NCBI RefSeq assembly: GCF_000002235.5
Contig: NW_022145601.1
Coordinates: 20,281,389-20,345,388 of the forward strand
Length of the DNA stretch: 64,000 nt
Reading direction: 5' to 3'
Source of the DNA: Strongylocentrotus purpuratus
Taxonomy: Eukaryota > Echinodermata > Echinoidea > Camarodonta > Strongylocentrotidae
Under the pieces are notes generated by a model that saw only the letters and a list, made by a program, of their open reading frames with translations, was not told where the DNA came from and searched no databases. The position numbers and the translations under genes were made by a program. Positions 1 through 11,290 of the stretch are shown one piece after another. Each line of letters begins with the position of its first letter. Position 1 is the stretch's first letter.

Positions 1-245
1 GGCCCGTGCGCTTGTGGTTGATCGTACCGTCATACTTTCACGCCACTTTCTCCCTTCCCTAGGCCATCTTCCTTCGAATTTGGAACCAATGTGAACGTCA
101 CCTGTACTTGGGGGCTTGGTTCGTGCAAGTACAGTTATATTCAAAATTAATTTAATACACTATAAAAATGTATGTACTTTTTAAAATTCTCAATTTGTAA
201 AAGCTATTATGTTGGTACTTCCTGTATATATTTTTTGTCTATTAG

Positions 246-648
246 TTGCTACGCACAAACGCACATGACCCTGGCTACTTCAACTGCATGATAATCAATA
301 TTGCCACAGTTTCAGTATTGCTCCTGTTCAAAATTATTCACACCCCAGACGAAATCTCAAGTAAAAATGTCCTTTCTTTGATAGTGGTAATTGTTAATCA
401 ATGTGTACTTTTAATGTTTCAATACATCGCAGATGAAGATCTTTACGGTTCAGACTTTTTTTAATTTTTTTTTTATTGAGCACACACTTTCATACACATA
501 TTACGTTTTGGAGATGGGGATTAACTCGGTCGATTTTTCCAAAGTCTTAGCGATTTTAACGCAAATACCCCCAATGTTCAATGCGATAACTATGCACTCG
601 AAGATAAAAAGTAAAGCTATACGCATTATATTTATTCTTCTTATATGA
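246..648 (+). pseudogene. Last exon of a rhodopsin-type GPCR (TM5-TM7), frame broken
   Basis: A splice acceptor (TTTTTTGTCTATTAG, ending at 245) opens an exon whose first frame reads two hydrophobic stretches, one with VSVLLLFKII and one with VLSLIVVIVNQCVLLMFQYI, separated by a short polar loop. These fit TM5 and TM6. After a T-rich run at about 455-475 the reading continues in another frame with a TM7-like stretch containing LTQIPPMFNAITM, then a basic tail and a stop at 646-648. The frame change inside a homopolymer suggests a pseudogene, though a sequencing error in the T run is possible. The earlier exons of this copy would lie before the window. Confidence 0.55.
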
Positions 649-3085
649 TATAATTTGTTTAAATATTTGTATTCCTGTATTTCCTTATGCTTATTAAGCT
701 ACCGATTTTGTATTACAATATGACTGCAAAAAAAGAAAAAAAAAATCATGCAATACTTACTTTTTTCTAGTAAAGTTTACGATTGGTACTCCTGACCAAT
801 ACATTAAGGGCGGGAATGAGGTAATAAACATTCAGATTACGAACCACCTCGCACACCCACGGGCACACTCACGCCACACACACACACGCAAGCACTTCAA
901 GACGCGCCAATGCCCCTGAACCAAACAGATGATCAAAATGATAAGTACAACATTCACAAACAGTTTTAGGCGTAATGTCATTATTTTGCTGTCTTATATT
1001 TTTATCTGCGAATGTATAAAACAAACCGATTCTCCGCACTGACTGTATAATGGGCACAAGAACACTTCATAAACGTCATGTTTTTTGTAGAGACTACGTT
1101 TTCCGGATGAGGTTCTTGACCACGGTTCCTAAACAAAGTTGTCTGGTATTGTTACGCAAATCAAAATATAGCATTGTCAGCGTAGACGTGAATTTGCTTT
1201 GCTCTCTTCAGTAAACCGAATCGGTTTTAAGTTTTAACCATTCAATGACTTTATAAGTACGACATTGATTTAGTCCAATAAAAGTCACCCATACTAGTCT
1301 AGTCACAAAATAATCTGAGAAGTATATCACCATGGCAATCGCGGATACAGTTGCGCTTATTGCTCCTCTAGCAATTTCAATTTTGGGAGTGATTTTGAAC
1401 CTTCTGTCAATGTTGGGCTTACTGGGCTTCAAAGCCTTACGACAAATCAAAAATCTTTCCACTTTTCATCTGTCTCTCTGCGATTTCGTTGCATCTTCGT
1501 GCATTGTGATGACTTATGTGTCTTATCTTCGCCCAGGGGTAAGTAGCCATTCCCTTACTTCATATTTTCGTATACCAAAAACGCTTAAAATACTTTTGTC
1601 AATAAAGGTTGAATAATGTGTTTTACGGCTTTTCATGAAATAAATGTGACAATATGATTTAATCTCAATAGATAAAATGTACATCTGAATTGATGAATCT
1701 CTATAATTCTTTAGATGAATGAAGTTCAGACAAAACACAAACTGTATTTATTAAGAATAAGCCATATTGTCACAACCTGTCCATGGAAATGGGCCAGACA
1801 AAACTATTCAAACTATTTGGGAAGTGACTATGCAATTAGCACTCCGACTATTGAAATACTATTATTTGTAACAGGTGAATAATATACTCCACAAGGACGT
1901 GTCCATTAAATATGGTTACATTACGAAAACGGTTAAGTTTTAGGGCTACTGTTCAGATTTTGACTGCTGAATGTTATTATTAAAGCACCTGTAAAGTGTT
2001 GAGAGCCTTAAGTTCGCCACAAATTCGATTGTCAAATTTCACTTAAATTGTTTTTTAATGTAAAAGAGAATGTCATTTAAGACACATTTCTGCAAGGATT
2101 TTCAAAACAAATGTGTTTGAAGTTGAATATTGATGAAAAAATACAAAGTTTAGTTTTACTGCGTACATCAGAAAACACAAGTTATGTATTCTTTTATCAA
2201 TATTTGTCTCCAAACACATTTGTTTAGGGGGAAGGGGGAATCTTTGCAGAAGTGTCACTTAAACTGATACAATGTAAGTGAAAATTGCTGCTCACAACAC
2301 TTTAGAGGGGATTTAAATCAAGGTTTCAGATTAAATTAATCAGTATAGGGTACAATATGAGCATTTTTTTTAATACTAATATTCATGTATTAATTTCATT
2401 TATAGTTAGGGGTAAAGTCTGGGTTGCATTTCCGGGAACTCGCACTGTATACGTCGTTTTAATAAAAAAAAAAAAACTCAAGGGGGGGGGGGGTAACCCC
2501 AAATCCCCCCCCCCCCTGCATACGCTTCTGGGGGCTACTATACCTTAATTTCCTTATCTTTCTACGCTCATTACTCCGCCAGTATACATTTTCTTCCAAA
2601 ATAGTTAGGCACATGCCATTTATTCTTAATCTTAAACATTCAGTGTAAGATTCGTTTGATTCTGTGAGAATTCTTTTTTTAATATATTTTTTTACCAGAA
2701 CTCAAGTTTATCTTAAGCTGTCATTTTTGGTAGCCCCCCCCCCCCTGCTTCCTACGTCAAGGTTTGAAAAGAGGTAATAAACTGTCAGATTATCAACCGC
2801 CACGCACGCGCGCACACCCACGTCACATACATTCACACGCATTAAGCACTCCAACAGATGAAACCGCCCCTGAACAAGCCACATGATAAAAATGATTAGT
2901 ACAATATTACGGCAACAGTTTTGCGCGTAATGTAATTACATTTTGTCTAATATAATTCTGCGACATTTCTCCCCTCTCCCCCTTCCTTCACCCATCCCTC
3001 TTCTCTCTTCTCCCTCCCTTGGAACCAATATGCATGTCACCTATACTTGGAGGCTCGGTTCGTGCATGTAATCTCAACTACCTGG

Positions 3086-3300
3086 GGTAAACATATTTTT
3101 ATCATTTCATCCTCTCTACTTGCTTTGATCTTAATCTACATCTGCCACTCTCCACCCGGGTGTAGTAAATTGGTACCTGGTTTGAATTTATTCCTTGAAT
3201 GCTTTTAGCGCCTTAGGGCAGCTGGGCTAAACCCAGTGTATTAATACTATGCTTTAGGTGCCTTGAGCATCGCCCTAGGCTGGATTCGCGTGTAATATGG
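3086..3300 (+). repeat. tRNA-derived SINE body, truncated, plus orientation
   Basis: The core ATCTACATCTGCCACTCTCC, then a GGTACC-type block and TTCCTTGAATGCTTTTAGCG, matches the SINE at 11082-11290 and the reverse-strand copies at 57545-57760 and 62870-63150. The tRNA-like head is missing. It interrupts GPCR duplicate copy B and is absent from copy A, so it inserted after the duplication. Confidence 0.55.
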
Positions 3301-3560
3301 ATGCAGCATTCTTAAATTTGTTATTACTAATGTTTCAATCCACCGCAAATAATGATCTTTACGGTTAAAATATTGTACATTTTTAAGTTGATAACTTCAT
3401 ACACTCAATGCATTTTGCAGATGTGTTAGATTTGAAATGGCGGGAGTATTAACAGGGTCGATTTTTGTCCAAAGGCTTTGCAATTGTAATGCAAATACCC
3501 TCAGTGCTCAATACGATAACTATGAATACGATGATCAATGTAGAAGGTATATGCATTTGA
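3300..3560 (+). pseudogene. Decayed second copy of the GPCR last exon
   Basis: This stretch matches 410-630 with many changes. Shared words include GTTTCAATNCA, ATGATCTTTACGGTT-like sequence, GCAAATACCC and ACGATAACTATG. No useful open frame remains. It lies in the intron between the TM2 and TM3 exons of the other copy, as expected after unequal tandem duplication and decay. Confidence 0.5.
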
Positions 3561-3861
3561 ATTAGGATTCTTATCTATGATGATAATTCTAAATATATTT
3601 TTCCTCAAACGCAACCTTTCACCTAACACCTTTTGACATCCATCTATTTTGTATTCAGTTACATTATTTTTATGACAGCGAACAAAATATATCAAACAAT
3701 GCGTATAGGCCTATACTTGCAAGTTAATTTTACAATTGGTAGCCCCCTCCCCCCCCCCCCCTACTTGAAAGTTGGGAAAGAGGTAATAAAACTTCAGGTT
3801 ATTATCCACCACGCACACACACGCGCGCATACCCACGTCGCAAACATGTACTCCAAGACAT

Positions 3862-3978
3862 GTACTCGTGGACTGCCCTTTTAAGGCAATGTGACGTCCT
3901 TATAAGGCACTGGCAGTGACGTCACATTGCCTTAAAAGGGCAGTCCACGTTCTCGTCGTGCAGAATTTAAAGTCCCTA
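3862..3978. mobile_element. Short palindromic foldback element, family 1, copy 1
   Basis: The two halves are near-perfect reverse complements around GGCACTGGCAGTGACG: the left arm contains GTGGACTGCCCTTTTAAGGC and the right arm GCCTTAAAAGGGCAGTCCAC. The end word AAAGTCCCTA is shared with copies at 21714-21869 and 23342-23448. It has no coding capacity. It is a small non-autonomous foldback/MITE; the left terminus is eroded. Confidence 0.6.
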
Positions 3979-4839
3979 TTGACAAATAAAGGGCCTTCAT
4001 AAGTTACATGCCGTGAACAAAGTTATCAGTATCATATTATTTAGCAACAGTTTTGGGGGGAATGTCATTTATTTTTGTGTCTGATATCATTCTGACATAA
4101 TTTTTATCTACGCATGTTTAAAACAAAATGATTCTCAGCACTGACTTTAGAATGGGCACAAGAAAACTTCGCAATTGTCATGTTTAGTGTGGAGGCAGAT
4201 TTTCCGGAGGAAATTCTTCACCACGATTCCATACAAAAAAATTGTCGTCTGATATTGATACGCAAATAACAAAGATAGGACTGTCAGCGTTGATGCGAAA
4301 TTGCTTTGCTCTCTTTATCAAACCAAATCGGTTGTGATTATTCAATATATGTTATTAATTGAGTGCTATTAGAGTCATCTATCTAGTCATCATCATCTGG
4401 GATGTACATAATACCTTCCTTTCATCATCATCATGTGTTTTGTTACAGCTGAAATCTTCGAACTGGGCGGAGTTTATCTTCGCAACGGCCTTGTTGATGT
4501 CACTCCTCAGCACCCTTGCTATCGCTGTAGAACGATTTATCATCTTTCGAGTGGATCCCTTCACTTCACTTTAGAAATCAGCTACGGGGCTGCAGGCGTG
4601 GATGCCGAGGGAACTCCAGAGAGGATCAAGAGCAGACAAACGTGACAACTGTATCCAGTGTGCCTGTAAACGGCGTGCCTGTAAGCGATATGACTGTAGA
4701 CAGTATCGTCACAACTTTACCATAAGATGATGTAACAAAACAGATGCCCACAGTGAAAGCACATCATAAATTGACCACAATAATGTTTTCACTCACATAT
4801 TAGTAATAGTCAATTCTCGTAATTTAATTAAATTTAATG

Positions 4840-4976
4840 CCTAAACTTAACTGCTGACAAGTTGATACGTCCTACTATACCTTTATTTGATTGATGTATC
4901 TTTTTACCAATTGTGGGACGAAACATCTTAATCAGTACGAGTGCTGTTTGTCATAGGGGTCCACTGCCATTAAGAA
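4840..4976. repeat. Left arm of a large inverted repeat (partner 8549-8690)
   Basis: Reverse-complemented, this stretch matches 8549-8690 through GGTGGACCCCTATGA-like, AGCACTCGT, ATAAAGGTATA, GTAGGACG and TTGTCAGCA blocks. The arms are about 140 bp and diverged. Between them sit one TA-flanked TIR element (5166-5932) and a nested foldback (6265-8516). The two arms may be the ends of an older element or two facing copies of one repeat. Confidence 0.5.
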
Positions 4977-5019
4977 TTTTTGCCAAATTCTGTAGAACTT
5001 TGCAGGAAGTCTGAACATG

Positions 5020-5130
5020 TCCTATCTGTTAAATGTAAACGTTAGCAGCGTCCTAATATTCAAATTATTTTGTAGACTTCACTGTCAGACACTATTGAGT
5101 GGCTGGCTGACTTCTTTTTTTGTCTTTGGT
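5020..5130 (-). repeat. Dispersed repeat, second copy at 35600-35700
   Basis: The reverse complement of this interval matches 35600-35700 almost word for word around CACTCAATAGTGTCTGACAG, TGAAGTCTA and TTTGAATATTAGG. No coding capacity and no clear termini; the repeat family is unknown. Confidence 0.6.
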
Positions 5131-5165
5131 TAACATATATAAAATGAGTTGTAAAAGGTAGGGTA

Positions 5166-5932
5166 CACTCTAAAAATAGAGTGCAAAATTTTGCTGTGCA
5201 AAATCGCCGTTTAAAAAAGTTGGGTAAAGTATTACCCAACCTTGTGCTAAACACGAAGTCTCTCTTTAACCACGCGTTGGGTAAACACAAGTTTTGACCC
5301 CTAAACATTGGTATTATGACACAACTGATGTTACAAACTATGATTGAAACGCTAGCGTGGTGGGTCGTTCCGAATCAGCTGTTCATCGACTACGTAATCG
5401 TGTTCAATATCAACAGAAGATGGACGACTTTGTTCGAAATAGACTACGATCATGCACTTGTTTCTTTCTGCAGCATTTATTTGCATGAATGCATGTAAAT
5501 CTTCTCAATATGGACATGAAATTCCACATAATTCTGGACAACAAATTTTGTAACACATATAACATGCCCCTTTCCAGCCAACTCCTCGGACAAATTTTCT
5601 ATTTCACCCAAATCTGTGTAAATTTTAAGAAAGGTTGGGTTAAAATTTTACCCAATTTTTGGATAAAAAATTACACAACAACAAAGTATACGAGTACCCA
5701 GGATGAGTTGGGTAAGAATTACACAACGTTGTGTCAAAAAAGGGAACATGGTTGTCGTTGAGTAACATGCTACCTTTTACATTGGGTCAAATATATTGCA
5801 CATCAGTTGGGTAAAATATTAAACATTAGATGGGTAAATATTTACCCAACCACCCCTGTGTCAAATTTTAGCCAACAAACATGCATGTTCCCTTTTTACC
5901 CTCGTAAAGTGTAAAATCTTTTTTTTAGAGTG
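5166..5932. mobile_element. TA-flanked TIR element filled with TTGGGTAAA words
   Basis: It begins CACTCTAAAAA just after a TA (5164-5165) and ends TTTTTTTTAGAGTG just before a TA (5933-5934), so it has terminal inverted repeats and a TA target duplication, the Tc1/mariner-superfamily style. The interior holds many copies, in both orientations, of a short word close to TTGGGTAAA (for example near 5218, 5635, 5710, 5808 and 5850). The 90-codon open frame at 5489-5761 is made of these repeats and is not a gene. It shares its end sequence with 29886-30086. Confidence 0.7.
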
Positions 5933-6264
5933 TACATGAGCATTTGTCTACATCAATAACCCATGTCTTGTAATGGCCAAAATTAAATTGATTGAATCTT
6001 TGCGCTGCAAAAACCGTATGACCATTCGATACAATGGTCTGAAAATCAGACAATTGCTTTAGTGCTTGCAATCACTAAAGTCGATCCGACAACTAATGGT
6101 CGTTATTTTTCCCCACTTAAAGACATGTTCAAGCCCTTTCTTTTTGAGGGAAGTTCTAAATCAGTATTACCATTTGATTGCCGTTGGAATTTAACCGTTT
6201 TCATTTGTTTGGCCGGCAAACGGGACATAGTACCTTTAAGAATGGTGTATGCAGTGAATACGTA

Positions 6265-8516
6265 GGCCCGAATTCACAAACCTCCTATGTGAATTCGGGC
6301 CACAGTGTTTCGTCATAATATCTACATCGAGGCAATCTTTGCTACTTAAGCCCCTTTCACACCGGATCTGCGTAGAGTTGCGTAGTGTTGCGTACCGACT
6401 ACGCCGAAGTTAAGCTGCGTACTCATGAAAAAATTGATGCTTCGGCGTAGTCCCTGCGTAGGTTATGCGTAGGCTTGCGTACGATGGCGTATAGTTACGT
6501 ACCTACGGCGTAGGCAATTGGCGTAGGGTTACGTACGCTTGCGTAGGCCTGGCGTAGGGACGGTTGCGTACGGTTGCTTACTGTGTGCGAAAATGCCATG
6601 TAAAAATGCAATAGACGCTCGTAGGAGCCGCGAGTATAGCCATTGGCGCTTTATAAACCTATAAAAAATGTATGTTAAAAAGAACTGTGCAGTGTACAAA
6701 GAATTGTACATGTTATTACATGTGAACATAACTTGATCTTAGTATAATAGCATTCTGACAAACTGTGACATCCAAGGGGCAGTGGGTCTCTTTTGCATGC
6801 GTGAAATAGGGCTGAAACGCCAATTTGAATAGTGAGTGAAGAAAATAACAATTATAAACCTGCCATAGTTTTGATAGTAAAAAGTGGCATTTGATACACG
6901 TTTTTGACCGTTAAAATTTCAGTTTTTTAGTAGGTATTAACAACCGCTGAGGTTATTTTGCAGTAATGTTTATTTGTTCAAGATTTTATTATCCAAAAAA
7001 TGCGGACATTTTTGTGGATGTACTACATTTTTTTTTACTATGTATCATTAAAAAGGGTAATACATGAACTTTCTTTTGATGTACATTGCAAGGTCACGTG
7101 ATGTGATTTGATACCTCAAAACGCCAACAAAAGAGAGCGCTTATTGTGATTTGTGAATAAATGTGGACAGAAGTCTGATATTTGTTGACCATATCCCTTT
7201 TTTACTCATTTGTAAAATATCATTCAATAACAGTTTCCTGAAAGTTTGAAGACGATAGCTGTTGTCCTTTGTCCGTAGCGTATATGTGTGTGACAATGTA
7301 ATGATATAAATGTTAGTCATTTATTAGATTTAAAAGAAATACTTCCGACATACACACTCACTCAGTCTCACTAACAGAGTGAGACAAAATTATTTCTTTG
7401 CTCATTTCAATTAAACAAAATTATATTACAAACATACAAACAGGACCACAAACGTACACACAAGCAAACAGACCGACACAAATACATACAGATTTCCACA
7501 AAAGATAATAACATTTCGCATGAGGCATCAGTACATCTTATCTCTGTTTTTATATCAAAAGCATGAGATGTCAACATCACAAATTGAATAAACCATAACA
7601 AAACAAAAGATGTCAGTCTGAAATACCTTGTAGTAGTGCAACAGAATTACGAGCAAGAATACAAAATAAAGTCAAAGAAACAACTTTTCTTCATGAAAAG
7701 AATAAATATGAGAACGCACACATGTAAACAAAAATATCATTTCCCTTTAAAATAATGATCAATACCTGCCAAGTTTACGTCCAGGTATATACCAACAAAA
7801 ATCTTTATACGTTTTTAATGCTTCGTCGGACTGGCGTAGGGTAGCGTACTGTTGCGTAGGCTTGGCGTACAGTTACGTAGGCTTGGCGTACAGTTGCGTA
7901 GTGTTGCGTAGAGTTGCGTACAAATTGCGTACTGTCTGCGTAAAATGTCTACGCCGAAGGTACGCGAAAAAAATTAAACATGTTTAATTTTTTGCGTTCA
8001 TCTCGCGTACCCATTTGCGTCCCTCCGCGTACAATTACGTAGGGTTGCGTACGATCGGCGTAGTCGGTACGCAACTCTACGCAACTCTACGCAAGGCCCG
8101 GTGTGAAAGCCCCTTAAGTGCCTCATTACAAATTATTTCACTCACCTGTTACAAATAATTGTGTGTCAATGCTCAGAATGCGAATTACAGACATTGAATT
8201 GTTGCTAGGTATAACAAACATTATCGATAGTCCTACCTAACAACACAAAATGCTTGCATTCACATTCTGAATATTGAAAAACACCTAATCGTAACATTTG
8301 AATGTAAAATAATTTGTAACGAGGCACGAAGTAGCAAAGATTGCCTTGATCGAGATGCTATGACGAAACACTGTGGCCCGAATTCACAAAGGAAGTTTGT
8401 CGACAAACCCAGGTTTATGTGCGTCATATGACGCGTTTCGACGCGTTTTTTACAAACCTTGGTTTGTAAAAAACAAATGGAGGTTTGTCGACAAACCTCC
8501 TTTGTGAATTCGGGCC
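6265..8516. mobile_element. Foldback element interrupted by a second element
   Basis: Both ends are built from CCCGAATTCACAAA and its complement. Inside them, the arm GGCCACAGTGTTTCGTCATA (about 6297-6316) pairs with TATGACGAAACACTGTGGCC near 8369-8388. The arms keep pairing past 6346 only if the sequence at 6350-8113 plus one TTAA is removed: GCTACTTAAGTGCCTC then faces GAGGCACGAAGTAGC. The right end carries an extra 120-bp palindrome with TTTGTCGACAAACC that is reduced to a remnant on the left. No protein coding. The foldback is therefore older than the inner insertion. Confidence 0.7.
6350..8113. mobile_element. TTAA-flanked TIR element with arrays of TTGCGTA
   Basis: The left end reads GCCCCTTTCACACCGG and the right end, reverse-complemented, GGGGCTTTCACACCGG. 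Both are flanked by TTAA (6346-6349 and 8114-8117). Under each terminus lie arrays of a short word near TTGCGTAG or GGCGTACGG (about 6370-6580 and 7830-8100) in opposite orientations. The middle (about 6600-7800) is unremarkable AT-rich DNA and holds no transposase that I can read. The TTAA flank is the piggyBac hallmark, but the TIR sequence alone does not settle the superfamily. Confidence 0.7.
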
Positions 8517-8548
8517 GATGTGTTCATTACATTCAACATTCCTAATAT

Positions 8549-8690
8549 CTTAAAGGTGGTGGACCCCTATGAAAATAGCACTCGTGCTCACAAGGGTGTT
8601 CCATCCCACGTGTTGTTAATATATAAATAAATAAAACAAATAAAGGTATATGGTAGGACGAATCACCTTGTCAGCAATTGTCTAATTATG
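8549..8690. repeat. Right arm of the large inverted repeat
   Basis: Pairs with 4840-4976. It is followed directly by the diverged tandem repeats at 8690-9620. Confidence 0.5.
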
Positions 8691-9620
8691 TGATAAGCAC
8701 AATCGAAAAGATTGCTTTAGAAAAGATTGATATGATAGGTCATCACATCATATCGGTAAAACCACATCAGTACAATCATTTTCATTACTGTTAATGTTTG
8801 AAGGAGTTTTATTGTGACACGATTTCATATATCAAATTTTCAGCAGTTCATTAGTTATGCAATAAGCACATCAGCAAAAATATCTTTGGGATGATATGAG
8901 GAAGCCATATGTCCATTTGTCCTTAGTGCTTTTTATCTCATTAGCAATCATCACTTCTTTTTGTTTACATTGTTATTATAGGACTAGACCACTTTCAGCA
9001 CAATTTTAACAATTAATAGTTTATAATAACAACACATCAAATCAAATAATAGAATCGACAAGATTGGATTATGTGATAAACATATGTTTAGCAAACATCA
9101 CTTTGGAATGATCTCCACATGCCCTCACTAAAATCACATAGGCCTAGTAGAAAAACATCACTATTAACTTTTAAAAGGTGTTTTATTGTTTCAGTACGTC
9201 AATTATCATCTTAATATTCATGGATACTTAATATGTGAATGCAATTTTAAAAATGGGTTACATAACGTCCTGGATCAAATTATTGGGAATATCTGAAAAT
9301 TGTGTAATAATTACATCAAGTTTTGATTAGTTGAAAATTACGTGTTAATGAAGCACATAGTAAACGCATCCTTCAAGTTATGACAAAATCATGTTTGCGG
9401 ATGCACAGAGTGAAGTTAAATCAGTAGATGCATCACTTTTAAAGGTAAAGTAAGACGCCGTTTTAAATATCAGCAATTTCCCATTTATCTGATAAGCACA
9501 TATATTTAACAGACATCGTCTTGAGATGATATGACTACACTATATGCCTTGATGATCTCAGCGAAACCACATTTAGTAGAAATTCATTACTTTTAATGTT
9601 TAATGGCGCTATATAGTTAT
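8690..9620. repeat. Diverged tandem repeat, about five units of 150-220 bp
   Basis: Each unit opens with TGATAAGCACAT-like sequence (8694, 8861, 9072, about 9345 and 9490), then a TTGGGATGATATGA-like block, AAACCACAT, ATTACTTTTAATGTTT and, in the better units, GGTGTTTTATTGT. Divergence is high and unit length varies, so this is an old array. No open frames. Confidence 0.45.
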
Positions 9621-10120
9621 TAAATGTAATTTATTGAATAAATAGTAATATATAGTTATAATCATATATGTAGTGTCCTACACTAGGACAACATTGATCG
9701 AAGGAAAAGAAATAATATTGTTTGATATTAAAAGTTGGTATAAAAACGATCTGTGATTCTTGGTTTCTCGTCAATTATTATTTTTTCAAAAATGAGGAAT
9801 CTGTTCCACTTTTTTTTATACTTGATATTTTGTCTCTACATAGAAATGCCACAGGCAAATTCAAGGCAAACGTATTTAATTCAATCGCAGGGAGATAGTA
9901 CTTTTGCTTACCCATAGCTCAAGGCCATGAAGTGATGGTAAATCTATCATTGATCATGTGACCACGTTTAGACCAATCAGATTGCTAGATTCTTAGTTTG
10001 CGGGATATATATATATATATATATATATTCATATGCATACAAATTGTGTTGGTTTATTGTGACAGCTAGTGCCTGTGTATATTAAAGGACTGCATTGCTT
10101 ATACAACTAAAGTTTTTTTT
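9620..10120. other. No gene seen
   Basis: AT-rich unique sequence with a short (AT)n run near 10005-10028. I see no splice-flanked coding stretch on either strand. Confidence 0.5.
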
Positions 10121-10505
10121 AATAATAGTTTTGTTTATATATGATATTTAGAATGTATGGGTAATCATTCTCGTACTAGTCGAGCTTATTGTAATATGCT
10201 TGCATCGTCATCTCATCTTATTTCTACTTTCTTTCTTATTCTGCACTCACCTTTGAAGTAGTACATGTTTGTAATAGTGTTGATTAAACAACAAATCAGT
10301 GAAGAATTAATAATTATTTTGTTTATTATATATGATATTTAGAATGTATGATGTGTTATAATTCTCGTACAAATTGAGCTGACTCTATCATGCTTGCATC
10401 GTCATGTCATCTTGTTTCTACTTTCCTTCTTATTCTACACTCACTTTTGAATATGTACATGTTTGTAATAGTGTTGATTAAACAACGAATTAATAAAGAT
10501 ATTTG
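10120..10505. repeat. Two-unit tandem duplication, period about 190 bp
   Basis: TATATGATATTTAGAATGTA, TGCTTGCATCGTCAT, TTTCTACTTTC and GTGTTGATTAAACAAC occur in the same order in 10125-10310 and 10320-10500, with about 10-15% differences by eye. No coding capacity. Confidence 0.7.
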
Positions 10506-11080
10506 ATACCAATCTGAATGTTGAATGTGGGAACACCAAAGAGTTAAAATAAAATTTCATCACCAAGTTTTTGTACATGTCATTTCTTATTATTTGAACA
10601 GTCGTTGAAAGCATATGAGTATTTGTGATAGAATACTCCCCGTCTGCACTAGTTTAAAGTCAGGGTATTTTCCCCGACAATTAACGTACTAAACTTCTGT
10701 CAATATGTAGTTTCAATCGCGCCATCTTTCGGCGATTCCCGGTTCCTTTACCCTAAGCATCATCATCACGCGCGCGTCATCGATAGTTGATGGATTGTTC
10801 GACATGGCTGTCGGCACATCTGAACATTGTGACCAGCAGATGGCAGTATATGTAATTATAAAGTAGTGTCAGTATATACCCTGCCTTTCAAAGTTTCAAT
10901 GATTATCAATTACATTTTATAATGCTACTCTATATAGGAGCCAAATCATACACATGTATACAAGCTTTTTTTGTTTTAATTAATAAGCTCCTCACTTTTA
11001 CATCTTTTGCATGTTGTATCTGTACTCCCCTCGAAACTATTTTGCTTTTTTATCATACACTATAGTGCTTAATTTTGTAG
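10505..11080. other. No gene seen
   Basis: Unique-looking AT-rich spacer. It includes a small CG-containing stretch near 10715-10800 that I cannot assign. Confidence 0.4.
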
Positions 11081-11081
11081 A

Positions 11082-11290
11082 GGTGTCGTGGTTTAGTGGA
11101 TACGTCACCTCACCAAACTGAGGATCACATGGTTCACAGTTCGAGTCCTACCGCGTCACTTATGTCCTTGGCAAGACATTTATCTACATTTGCCATTCTG
11201 AATACCTGGTAGAAAGATATTTCTTGAATGCTCTATTGTCCTTTAGCATGGCGGCTCGCCTATAACCGGGGTAATAATATAAGACTATGA
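11082..11290 (+). mobile_element. tRNA-derived SINE
   Basis: The head carries an A-box-like GTGGTTTAGTGGATA (11088-11102) and a B-box-like AGTTCGAGTCC (about 11139-11149), spaced as in a tRNA promoter. The body then reads GTCCTTGGCAAGACATTTAT and CTACATTTGCCATTCTGAAT. The same body occurs at 3086-3300, 57545-57760 and 62870-63150. SINEs are copied by LINE enzymes in trans and encode nothing. Confidence 0.7.

Larger units (their letters stand above)
1..4350. repeat. Tandem segmental duplication of a GPCR locus (three partial copies)
   Basis: Copy A covers about 1-1330, a truncated copy about 2720-2970, and copy B about 2970-4350. Landmarks recur in the same order: a block containing GGAACCAAT near 80 and 3020; a receptor last-exon block at 246-648 and 3300-3560; a GAGGTAATAAA block near 817, 2772 and 3780; a GGCGTAATGTCATT-type block near 970, 2930 and 4055; and GAATTTGCTTTGCTCTCTT near 1190 and 4300. 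The blocks are clearly similar but diverged, so the duplication is not recent. The segments flank receptor exons, which points to an old tandem gene family. Confidence 0.7.
1332..4574 (+). pseudogene. 5' exons of a rhodopsin-type GPCR (TM1-TM3), incomplete
   Basis: Exon 1 (1332-1538) starts at an ATG in good context and encodes TM1 (AISILGVILNLLSMLGLLGF), a short basic loop and TM2 with the LSLCDF pattern typical of the TM2 aspartate. It ends in phase 0 at a consensus donor, GTAAGT (1539). The next compatible exon begins at 4449 after TTTTGTTACAG, also phase 0, and encodes TM3 ending LSTLAIAVERFIIFR, where ERF stands in the DRY position. A stop follows at 4572-4574, inside the second cytoplasmic loop, and no later exon is visible. 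The intron contains a decayed last exon of another copy. A relic of a tandem receptor family, or a gene whose later exons were lost. Confidence 0.55.

Noticed and set aside
1730-1874. Open stretch after an AG and before GTGAAT, in the intron of the GPCR relic
   Set aside because: Its end phase does not fit the TM3 exon at 4449, whereas the TM2 exon joins that exon directly in phase 0; the segment is also not needed for the fold.
5489-5761. 90-codon open frame
   Set aside because: Lies wholly in a TA-flanked repeat element and is made from TTGGGTAAA words.
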